Source: Eleusine coracana subsp. coracana
Lineage: Eukaryota; Streptophyta; Magnoliopsida; Poales; Poaceae
Direction: 5' to 3'
Length of the DNA stretch: 64,000 nt
NCBI GenBank assembly: GCA_032690845.1
Contig: CM064417.1
Span: 26,547,833-26,611,832, forward strand
Shown here: positions 55,124 to 64,000 of the stretch, piece by piece
Position numbering within the stretch: the stretch's first letter is position 1
Layout of the letters: each line of letters opens with the position of its first letter
Translations under genes and position numbers: made by a program
Notes under the pieces: generated by a model
Seen by the model: the letters and a program-made list of their open reading frames with translations, nothing else
Database searches by the model: none
What the model was told of the DNA's origin: nothing

Positions 55124-56984
55124 TGTTGACACTTCTTAACGTCGTATCAAGAATATCACTATTCCTGGTATGGTGCCAGAAATGATTGTTGGTGTTTGTT
55201 ATGCTTTACGAGTAAAGTGAATTAATCCGCAAGCGCACGGAACACCATTGTAGCATTTCACCCAGGAGTATTCCAAGGTATCATATTTATTTTCCACAGG
55301 GAAGCTAGGCGCAAGATTATCTTGGTTTAACAAAGATATAGCTACAAGAATTATACCAACTAACCAAAAGCGGGGTTAAGGATGTTCAATAATAAAAGTA
55401 GGGGTAGCGACACGGGAGAAATCCACACTAAGATAAATAAAGAGAACGGTTGAGCTAGCTGGGAGGACAGCGAGTCTAAGTCTAAGATTCCTAAAATATA
55501 TCTTTCTAATGTATCTAAGTCAAGCGACAAATCCTAGTTACTCGGGTTGAGTTCTTACACCAATTTCTTGGTATAGCCTCGAGTGTTTCACCTGTTAGCT
55601 CACTTCAGGGCACGGAAATGTTCAGCTAATATGGGTCAGTAACTAACCTCTGTACTAATGGGTACGCTATCACTAGACAACCCTGCTTGAGACTTCCCGA
55701 ACGTGGTGGATTACTAAAGGGACGGACAGGACTGTCACCACCTGCCGTCTACCACACAGCCCGTGGGAACGAATGCAAATCCAGCTAGTGTTCACTTAGG
55801 CACCACGCCTACGCCTTCACTAGATATTCTTCCATTGGCCTAGCGGAAGAATAGCCGGAAAATAACCAAGTCTAAGTCACAGAAAGAACTAAAGTTAATT
55901 AAATCCTAGCCGAGAAACCCGTGAACTATGCAACAAAGTTTCTCCCCGATGATTGTAACTTCAGGAAATGACTAAATTAAGACAAACACTTGACAAGATA
56001 TAAAGGGAAAGATATTTATATTGATAAAAGATAAGACATACAAAAGGAGAAAAGATACAAGAGAGCTCATACCAAGACTCTGAGATGATTCCGGAATCTC
56101 GAGCGATGCTCTCAACTAGACTCTAACTCCTGACTAACTAACCTACTCTACTATGTAGCCCAAGTAGTGGGAAATGGAACTTGATGTGTTTCTTTTTGTT
56201 CTTCCCCTTCTTCTGCTGAATCCCCCCCCCTATTTATAGGTGGCGATGGCTGGGGGAGGGGGTACTTGTAGGTGAAGAAGAGTTGGTAGACTGAAGTCGG
56301 TCCGCCGAGCGGCCCTTGGATCGTGTCGGTTCACGACCGACTCCTCTTGGATGGCTTGGATCTTGTCCTAATGTCGGTTGTTTGGTCGGTTGGCACTGAC
56401 CTCACCATTTTAGGGCCGGTAAGCCTATTGGGCCTTATGGGCTGGCAACCTCGAGTTGCAACCCGAGGCCGGGCGGCAGGCCAGGCCGGGCAGGAGCCCA
56501 TGCGGAGCGGTGGCCTTGGCTGGGTGCCGACCCTTGCCGGGTTGCCCCTTGACTTCTCTCGGTTAGGCCACTTGTAGACCTTCTTTCCTTAGCCATATTT
56601 TATCACTTTTGGTCCCGGAGGAGAAAACGGCATCATAGTGAAGTGTTATGCAAAATTGGCCGAGTCGAATGATCAACCTGACAATGATTCCGATTGATCA
56701 ACCGGGTGGCTGATTTCAGCCTTAACGACCCTGTCGGCCGGGTCCTCATTTCAGTCGTAAACGACCCTATCGGTCGGTGAAATGGCTATTTCACAATCGT
56801 GATCGACCGACAGGGTGTTTCTTCATGTTTTTGCATATTTTGGCTGTTTTATACCTGCAAACACATATCTCACCAAAATTCATGGAACTTTATTAGTTTC
56901 AACAAATATTTATTAAATTTTGGTCTTTATCTTGCATTTCCCAACCTGTTGATGGCCGATATTGGGTTTTATGGGCCGCGAACA
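55124..56984 (-). repeat. 5' LTR of the Athila-type element
   Basis: 1861 bp, reading on the minus strand TGTTCGCGGCCC to GTGTCAACA. Minus-strand TATAAATA promoter at about 56230-56240. It is shorter than the 3' LTR mainly because part of the GC-rich U3 repeat is missing around 56290-56310 and 56480. Confidence 0.9.
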
Positions 56985-58820
56985 AGCCGTCCAAATTCCT
57001 GCGTTGAGCTTTATGTTCCGAAATGTAGGGGAGAATGGATTTTATAACTCCCATCGCAAACTTCACCATCAGAAGAGTCAACCCAGAACAGCCTCAACTA
57101 ACCCTGTTTTGCAGCAACAACTCGATCGACTCTGCTGAGTCTGACCAACGTTGACCCGGAGGGGGTCGAGCGACACAGGTAAGACGAGATAAGAGGCTAA
57201 AAACTGTCTCAACGACCCAAAAGCACCATGGTTCTAAGGTTGGCCCATCGAACGGATTTGACAGCCGCCAAGTGTGCGACACAGAGCAATGGGCACACTT
57301 TTCGACCGACACCCTGACCCCAAAAGGACGAGGGCATCGCGGAAGTTGCATTTGAGTCCCGCTCTGACTCATTCGTTGGTATCTCCCCGAAGAGGCAACT
57401 AGCCACCATGACCCACCGAACGGTCACGGCAACCAGCCGAGTCAAAAAAATGGATTTATGAGGCCGACCACCAGCTAGTTCTCTGGAACCCAGTCGACGA
57501 GGAACAGGGGGCTTCACTCGAACAAACCCGGTAGCAGCTCAACGAGCACCACGTTTCAGCCCTTGAGGCAAAAGACGTGGCCTGGCTCTATCCTCCGTCT
57601 CACAAACGAGACGCGGAAGGAGAAAACAATAAAGACAAAACGGTCGCTCGACTAGTCTGGTTGCACCTAGCAGAGACTCGAGAGCCGACATCGCCAACAG
57701 AAATCCAACAACAGGATTGCACAAAATATCTTCATTAATCGATGCCACAAAGGGGTGGTTCACACAAAAATCTCTTACAAACGAGTGTCCATGACTCATG
57801 GGTACAAGAAAGAGAAACAAAAAAACCAACCCATATGACTCATCACGAAGAGGGCTGGTACCCGCACATCGATGGACACATACGAGGGAAAGCATCTTTG
57901 ATGCTTCGTCATCGTCAGAAAGATGCCCTCATTTGAGGTTGTGGTATCCTTTCGATCGACGAAGCAAGCAGATTGCCCACACCTTGGGGATGCGAGTGCT
58001 GCTGGCCCTAGGGACCGAAGTCCCCTGCGGGGAAAAATAGGCCTGGTGCGGCGCCTCTTCTTGACCCCGTGCCAACTAGTCCCATCTAAGATGCATGGTG
58101 GGGACAGCTAGGAAACCATCATAGCCTTCTATAGGAGGGCCCCTTACTTCTCACCCAATCTTGGCAAAAGGCGGGGATTAAGAGAGACACGCCCGTCCTT
58201 CCATCGCCACTACGACCTCCGACCGTAACGGCCCTGTCTTAGCAGGACGAAGAGCTACTCAGCACCTCATCGCCCTAGGCGGAGATGAAAGGTGCCGAAC
58301 TGCACAACAGTAAGGCATCGTCTTCATCTTCACCCTCATCCCCGTCATCCTACGAACAACCGCGTTGAACGGCAATGTCGACGATGGGAACCGCGCTAAA
58401 AATGAACCAAACTATGCTAGCCTAATGACAAGTCTCAGCATTTCCAAGTCTAGGAGTGAAATATTTTGTTACTGATTTTGATGAAGAGCACCACCACATA
58501 GGGGCCTTAAATAGCCAAAGTTGTCGTGGACCGCGGCCTTGTATTCCCTCTCGTGCACAGTTCAATGGCGCCACCCCCGGTAAAAAGATGCTCCTGCGCT
58601 CCGCACGTCAAGTGTAGACAAGAACCTACCATTTGGGCAGCCTTGCGCCTCATCTTTTGAGGAAAAGATGATTCGCCCAATCATGGGGGCACCTCAGATG
58701 AAATTCATCCGATGCATCCCATCGTAGGCCCCATTACGGCGCCCGAGGCCAACCGACTTGTCCAAATAACGGAACTCGAGGGGTTCAGGGCGGCAGTACC
58801 CCTGTGACCGTCCGAAACCG
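56985..58820 (+). other. Tat post-pol region, right part
   Basis: GC-rich DNA between the Athila insertion and the 3' repeats. Frames on both strands (e.g. 57539-57895 minus, 57798-58040 plus) show no domain I recognise and look accidental. It may hold the lost upstream half of the antisense ORF seen at 36871-37281, but I cannot show it. Confidence 0.5.
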
Positions 58821-59035
58821 AATAAAGCCAAAGCACGAGTTTCCCCAAACTCGCCCTTTGGCTCAGGGGCTACACCCGATGGGTGCGGTCGCGTGCACCC
58901 TGCCCAAACCACGAGTTAACCTTCTCATATCGAATAAAGCCAAAGCACGAGTTTCTCCAAAACTCGCCCTCTGGCTATGGGGCTACACCCTTCGGGTGCG
59001 CTCGCGTGCACCTCTTTTGGAAACCGGGCAACTAA
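58821..59035. repeat. 112-bp tandem duplication in the Tat 3' region
   Basis: Two units starting at 58821 and 58933 (AATAAAGCCAAAGCACGAG). Each has a CGAGTTT...AAACTCG stem-loop and a CACCC...GGGTG stem-loop followed by GCGTGCACC. It is placed just before the polypurine tract and 3' LTR. Confidence 0.85.
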
Positions 59036-59093
59036 GAAATAACTTCGTGCTGGCCACTGGCATTAGTGTTAAAATCCCCGAACGAGTCTCCGA

Positions 59094-59109
59094 CAGGCTC
59101 GGGGGCTAC
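59094..59109 (+). other. Polypurine-type tract of the Tat element
   Basis: ACAGGCTCGGGGGCTAC directly precedes the LTR edge TGTCGGGGG at 59110. GGGGGCTAC is the form seen before many grass Tat 3' LTRs. Confidence 0.6.
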
Positions 59110-59828
59110 TGTCGGGGGCAAAAAACAAAGGTGCTACGTGGCACCACTTAGAAACTTGCTGATACCTAAGATAATAGGTCCGCCGAAGCACAGCCAACAT
59201 GGCATCAACGTGGCCCCCGTAAAGGGAATCTCTACATCGGCCGAGTCTCTGGAGCGGAGACCGTACTACCCCTGGCCTGCTCAACCCTCCGGGGGTGAAA
59301 AGTCGGTTGTGCCCCGCTCGACCCTCCGAGGGTCGAGAGCCAGCTGCGTCTCGCTCGATCCCTCGAGGGGTCGAGATAGCACCAGCCTGTTCGTAGAGGC
59401 CCGGACGTGCCTCGCCTCGTCCGGTTCTGACCAACCCGCTATTCACCCTGTTCAAATGCCCCGAGGATAAGGATGACCGATTCGCTTCTGCTAGGACTAT
59501 GACAACACAAGGCAAGCGCGGCAAGGCACCGCACACTACGCTCACCCGATGACACTCTCAATAGTGATGATGCAGGACAACCTGATGGACAGATGAATTG
59601 GACTTTGCTTGAACGATGTAACGTTGTCTATGTTGCGTCACCCCTGTTTAGCGGGACACATCTTCCACAGGAACACTGAGGCTTGGCTCATCGATGAATT
59701 ATGGGGGCACACGTCTACACAGCACTGACTGACACAAAGGCCAAGGCGACAGGACCCGCTAGAACTGAAGACCACGCCATTGGCCAAACCTGCCCCGGCG
59801 CAATGTGACGGAGGCAATATGAATAGAA

Positions 59829-59832
<4 letters not shown>

Positions 59833-59872
<40 letters not shown>

Positions 59873-59884
59873 TCTCTCCCTCTA

Positions 59885-59918
<34 letters not shown>

Positions 59919-59920
59919 CC
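59833..59920. repeat. CT microsatellite in the Tat 3' LTR
   Basis: About 88 bp of CT with a few CCC and TAT interruptions, against about 21 bp at the same place in the 5' LTR (15099-15119). Confidence 0.95.
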
Positions 59921-60196
59921 TATAACATTGGCCAAACCCTTGAAATATAAAAGGGAGGCCTTCTTCTTCCTGAAAGGGGGACAGAAAGAAAGACCACACA
60001 CTCACTCACGCATTCGCGAGCAACCTGAGACTTAGAGACTCCTCCTCTCTCACCAACAGTGTATGCCCCACCCGGCGAAAGTAACACGAATAGACCCAAG
60101 AACTGGACGTAGGGGACTTCCCTGAACCAGTATAATCATCGTGTCCTCTTGCATTGCCATCACCGAAATTGGAACGTGCATCACTTAGAACAAATT

Positions 60197-61837
60197 TGTA
60201 AGGATCATGACCATTGAGGTCACCCCAAGGTATGAATGTTTGGGTGATGAATGACAAACATGAAATGTGACTAATATCTACACGAGCGTTGTTCGTGTAG
60301 AAAACCTTTTCTACCTTATGATGATTGTTGACGGTGGCCTTGGCGATTGGTGACAATGACCGCAAACATGGAGGCTTGTGAGCTTGATGGAGTCCAAGGG
60401 TTGATGGAGATGGATCAAAGCTAAGGACAAGCTGTGGAGCAAGTGTTGGGAACACCTGTCTAGTTGTTAGGGCTTTGAGTCCATATGAAAAAACCCAAAT
60501 ATCAAGAGGGTTTAGGTCATTTCTCTTAGGTCATGTCTAGTTGGTGATATGCAAGGTTGCTCAGTGAAATCACAGGCACTAGGTGACAGTGGAGAAGCCA
60601 AGGAGCTGTTCGAAGAAGCCAGGAAATGAAGTCAAGCGAGGACAAGGAGTTTCAGCTTCTGGACGAAGTGACCGGACAGAGGGGTCAGTACAGACCGGAC
60701 TGTACGATCAATGATGTCCAGAGAGATGATTTCAGGGAGCAATGACTAGTTGGAGATTGAAAGCCCATATAACTTCGTTGATGGGGTCTTGGAGACCTCT
60801 CTTAGCCAGTGGAATTGCTTGGAGCATTTGGTGAGAGTCAAGAGGAAAAGAAGAGAGCACTAGGAGGAGATATTGCATCTCTTGAGAGTGCTAGTGAGAG
60901 TAACTTGAGCATTGATGCACATCTAAGTCTAGGGTGTCCTTGTGGGTGTCATCTAGGTTGTTACTCTTGGTCCATGGTGAGAACTAGACCGGTTAGGTGT
61001 CGGTGATCGAGCCTATCGTGATCGGTTGTGAAGGCCATCACATGTTTGTACACGGTTTGAGCCCGCCGATGAAAGGGGCATCGCTAGTGAGCACCCGTGT
61101 CGGCTCTGGAAGTCCAACAAGTTCTCGAGGGAGGCGAGCTTGTGCCTTGGTGGTAGCATTGAGGCGCACTGTGTCTTCACTCCGGGAGTGATTGCGGGCT
61201 TATGGGCGAGAACTCCACATTGGTGGCGGGAGGGACGGAACTCCGGCGAGAGTGGTCCAACGAGGAGGAGGGGAAGGTGTCATCCTTCCGAGACCTTGGG
61301 AAAAAATCATGAGCCATCTCTTACTCTACTCCTTACTATGGTGCATTACTTTCTGTATTTACATATTGTGCTATTCATGCTTATGTGGTTACCTTTCTCT
61401 AGTTGATTACCTTGTAGACTTGCATGAATAGGCTTCTCTACTTGCTAGTTGTGCTTAGCTTTCACTTGATCACTAGCATGTGTAGGAGTTGAATTGGCTT
61501 GATTACTCACCCTTGTATGTGTTGTGCTACTCATGCTTGTTAGCTCTAGTTCTTTATCTTGTAGCTTTGCATGAGTAGGCTTCTTTGCTAGCTTGTTGTG
61601 TGCTTCCGCGTGTTCTTTGATTACTTGCTTGCATAGGAGTTGTGTGCCTCATGTGTGATCCACAAGTATGCTTAGGTTGTCTTTCCTTTCATAGGATTAT
61701 CTTGTTAGTGTGATCACCACTAGAATTATATAGGAGTGGTTTGAGTGGTCGGTTTTAGTATTTGGCAAAATAGGTACATAGTTTGAGTTCCCGTTTCACC
61801 TCCCTCCCCCCCCCTTCTCGGTCACTCGATCCTTTCA
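60197..61837 (+). mobile_element. Solo Copia LTR, related to the pol-less Copia element
   Basis: 1641 bp, TGTAAGGATCATGACC to GATCCTTTCA, flanked by TSD AAATT (60192-60196, 61838-61842). It shares the left 1100 bp with 4723-6370 (CATATAACTTCG promoter, GGTTAGGTGTCGG, AGCCCGCCGATGAAAGGGGC), but its right third (61320-61800) is different, so it is a distinct subfamily. No internal region remains. Confidence 0.92.
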
Positions 61838-61870
61838 AAATTCTACTAGCCAGTGATCTAAACACCGACA

Positions 61871-63566
61871 AGACCCAAGGCTATCAACAAGAATCATTCA
61901 CGTGACATGATCATTGGGAGTCTATCTCAAGGAGTTAGGACAAGGAGAAATCAATACAAGCCCAACTATGTGAGTGAAGAAAATCTTGATGAGGCAAATG
62001 TTATAATTGAGAACTTCTTTTGTCTCTATGATTGAGCCTACGACCATTGATGAAGCTATGGATGATCACAAATGGGTTATTACTATGCAAGAAGAGTTGA
62101 ACAACTTTAAGAGATGCAAAGTGTGGAACTTGTTGGGAGGCCCAAGAATCATAATGTTGTTGGCACCAAGTGGGTCTTCAAGAACAAACAAGATGAGAAA
62201 GGGGCCATTGTCAAGAACAAAGCTTGTCAAGTGGCTAAGGGATATTCTCAAGTGGCGGGTATTGACTTTGAAGAAACATTTGCTCCCATGACCCGTCTTG
62301 AAGCAATTCAGATCTTACTTGCCTATGCATCACATAATGGCTTCAAGCTCTATCAAATGGATGTCAAAAGTGCATTCTTGAATGGAGAGATCAATGAGAA
62401 AGTCTATGTGGAACAACATCTCGATTTGAGGACCCTAAGCATCCAAGACATGTGTACAAATTGAAGAAAGCTCTCTATGGTCTCAAGCAAGCACCAAGGG
62501 TACGGTATGAAAATTTGAGGAACTTCCTTCTAAAGAATGGATTCAAAATTGAAGTATTGACAACACCTTATTCACAAGGCATGTTGGTAAGGATCTTTTG
62601 TGTGACAAATCTATGTGGATGATATCATCTATAGGTCAACCAATGAGAAGTTCAATGAAGAGTTTCGAGAGATAATGGCAAGGGAATTCCAAATGTCAAT
62701 GATCAGAGAGTTGCATATGTTCCTTGGTTTTCAAGTCAAGAAATTTAGAGTGGGAAACTTCATCTATCAAGAGAAGTATACCAAGGACCTTCTCAAGAGA
62801 TTCATCATGGAAAATTGCAAGCCTTTGCATACACCTATGGCGACAAGCAAACCCTTGGATGATGATGTGAAGGGAAAATCTGTGAACCCCAAGCTCAATA
62901 GATCAATGATTGGTTCTTTGCTCTATCTCATGGCCTCAAGACTGGACATCATGTTTAGTGTGTGCTTGTGTGCACGCTATCAGGAAAATCCAAAGTTAAT
63001 CTCACTTGAAGGACGTGAAGAGGATACTTAGATACCCCAAGTACACACCTACCATGGGATTATGGTATCCTAGAGGAACAAGCTTTGAGCTACTTGGGTA
63101 TTCAGACCCGGACTTTGCGGGTTGCAAAGTAAATAGGAAGAGCATATTGGGAGGTTGTCAATTTCTTAGAAGATCTTTTGTATCTTGGAGCTCAAAGAAG
63201 CAAAACTCGGTGGCTCAATCTACAATTGAAGCGAAGTAAATGGCGGCGGGAGCATGTTGTGCCCAACTTCTCTATATGCGGCAAATGTTCTCGGATTATG
63301 ACCTCAACTACACCCAAATGCCACTATATTGTGATAGTAAGGCGGCAAACAAAATGGCTCTCAAAATAGGAGATCATGGTCATGTAAAGCATATTCAAGT
63401 CAAACCTCACTTCATAAGGGACCATGTTGAGAAAAAGGACATTGAATTGGTGAGTGTGCGGACTCATGAACAATTGGCGGATATCTTCACCAAGCCTCTC
63501 AACAAGAAAACCTTCAACAAGCTAAGGGGAGAACTCAATGTTCTTGACCTTTCAAACTTCACATGA
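61871..63566 (+). pseudogene. Copia reverse transcriptase and RNase H, 3' half of split polyprotein
   Basis: Continuation of 3046-4237. The junction codons read through (PRP, then KAINKNHSRDMIIGSLSQG). RT: FVSMIEPTTIDEAMDDHKW, VVGTKWVFKNKQDEKG, KGYSQVAGIDFEETFAPM, KLYQMDVKSAFLNGEI, ALYGLKQAPR, catalytic YVDDIIYRS near 62610-62636, FLGFQVKKF. RNase H: SDPDFAGCKVNRKS, SWSSKKQNSVAQST, HFIRDHVEKKDIELV, ADIFTKPLNKKTF, ending LDLSNFT at 63564. Frameshifts occur near 62015, 62130, 62440, 62600, 63015 and 63240. SIRE/Maximus-like; non-functional. Confidence 0.9.
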
Positions 63567-64000
63567 GTAACCCTAAAGCTTGTCTCTTGTAAATATGTAT
63601 AGCTTTCCTTTGTTTGTTTTTGTTGTTTGCGCCTTTGTTTTGTGCTTGTTTCTCTTCTTCTTGTAGGTCAACTTCGGACCTCCTTGAGATAGCAATGGAC
63701 ATGGGTTAAGCTTGGGAAGGTGGTTAATGGTGTGCCCAAGGCTTTGAAGAATGGTCCATTGTGAGTAAACTCGAGAAGAGAACAACTCATCGTTGGCACT
63801 TTGGTGTGTAGCCTTTCTCTCTCTTTCCTTTAGCATCACATTTGCATCCTTTGCATTCATACATTCTTGCATCGTGATATCTTACATGCTTCCAAGTATG
63901 TTTCTAGGGGGAGATTCTTATTTACAATGTAAGTATATGACCCTCTAGATGATCACATAGTGATCTTTGAGCTTCATGCGCATTGAGTCATGTTCAAACG
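63567..64000 (+). other. 3' non-coding region of the outer Copia element
   Basis: AT-rich, with a CTAGGGGGAGATTC purine block at 63905-63918. It resembles the post-pol region of the other Copia elements here. Its final polypurine tract and 3' LTR lie beyond the window. Confidence 0.7.

Larger units (their letters stand above)
37475..56984 (-). mobile_element. Athila-type gypsy element lacking RT and integrase
   Basis: LTRs 37475-39400 and 55124-56984 with flanking AGCCA (37470-37474) and AGCCG (56985-56989), a TSD with one mismatch. On the minus strand: primer-binding site, gag, protease, Lys-rich tail, a 90-bp repeat array, a second ORF (about 42641-41000), polypurine tract, LTR. Without its own insertions (elements D and TRIM) it is about 11.1 kb. 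I find no RT, RNase H or integrase belonging to it, so it looks non-autonomous by design rather than only decayed. Confidence 0.9.
4238..61870 (+). mobile_element. Ty3-gypsy Tat-type LTR retrotransposon, host to nested insertions
   Basis: Both LTRs begin TGTCGGGGG and end ACA, with TSD AGACC at 4233-4237 and 61871-61875. Removing the element rejoins the Copia reading frame. The primer-binding site at 15427 (TGGCGCGCCAGG) and the gag, PR, RT and IN sequences fit the Tat lineage. Long non-coding DNA between pol and the 3' LTR, with tandem repeats and an antisense ORF remnant, is also typical of Tat. Five other elements are inserted directly in it, and three more lie inside those. Its own sequence totals roughly 12 kb. 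Every gene is broken by stops, frameshifts and insertions. Confidence 0.93.
59110..61870 (+). repeat. Tat 3' LTR, split by a solo Copia LTR
   Basis: Present as 59110-60196 and 61843-61870 (about 1115 bp). It is the uninterrupted counterpart of the 5' LTR at the CTATG/CCATG site. It differs from the 5' LTR by a much longer CT microsatellite and an extra CTCGACCCTCCG-type duplication near 59280-59330. TATAAAA at 59946-59952. The right end ACA at 61870 is followed by TSD AGACC. Confidence 0.92.

Noticed and set aside
57094..58040. Overlapping ORFs on both strands in the Tat 3' region
   Set aside because: No recognisable motif, and GC-rich sequence readily gives long accidental frames.

Overview
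The window is grass-type (Poaceae-like) nuclear DNA made almost entirely of LTR retrotransposons inserted into one another. I find no convincing host gene, tRNA, rRNA or CRISPR array. The lineages seen (Copia SIRE/Maximus-like, Ty3-gypsy Tat, Athila and CRM-like chromovirus) and their codon patterns fit a grass. The exact genus cannot be read from the sequence.

Layout, outermost first. (0) A decayed Copia element supplies integrase at 3046-4237 and resumes with reverse transcriptase/RNase H at 61871-63566. An LTR-like block (488-3057) with a polypurine tract lies to its left. (1) A Tat-type gypsy element fills 4238-61870 (TSD AGACC) and splits the Copia polyprotein between two codon positions that still join in frame. 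(2) Inside the Tat element sit: a 10.2 kb Copia element without pol (4723-14892, TSD CCATG) in its 5' LTR; a minus-strand CRM-like element A (18372-25054, TSD CCAAC) and a plus-strand CRM-like element B (25337-33116, TSD TCCCT) in its pol; a minus-strand Athila-type element (37475-56984, TSD AGCCA/AGCCG) in its 3' region; and a solo Copia LTR (60197-61837, TSD AAATT) in its 3' LTR. (3) A solo CRM LTR (23475-24373, GAATG) lies in an LTR of element A. A chromovirus D (44282-51895, GATTG) and a miniature TRIM-like element (52552-53335, GCATC) lie in the Athila element. (4) Another solo CRM LTR (46258-47157, GTTTT) lies in chromovirus D. The longest chain is five layers deep, and ten insertion events are bounded by recognisable target-site duplications.

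The elements differ in autonomy. B and D are young by eye (about 1 percent LTR mismatch) and nearly coding-complete. A has lost protease and most of RT. The 10.2 kb Copia element and the Athila element both carry gag-type genes and an extra downstream ORF but no RT or integrase, so they would need enzymes from relatives. Stop codons in the decayed genes are strongly biased to TAG at positions where the family has glutamine. This suggests CAG-to-TAG deamination at methylated CHG sites. Four insertions of CRM-like LTRs in 64 kb raise the possibility of a pericentromeric or centromeric origin, which the sequence alone cannot prove.
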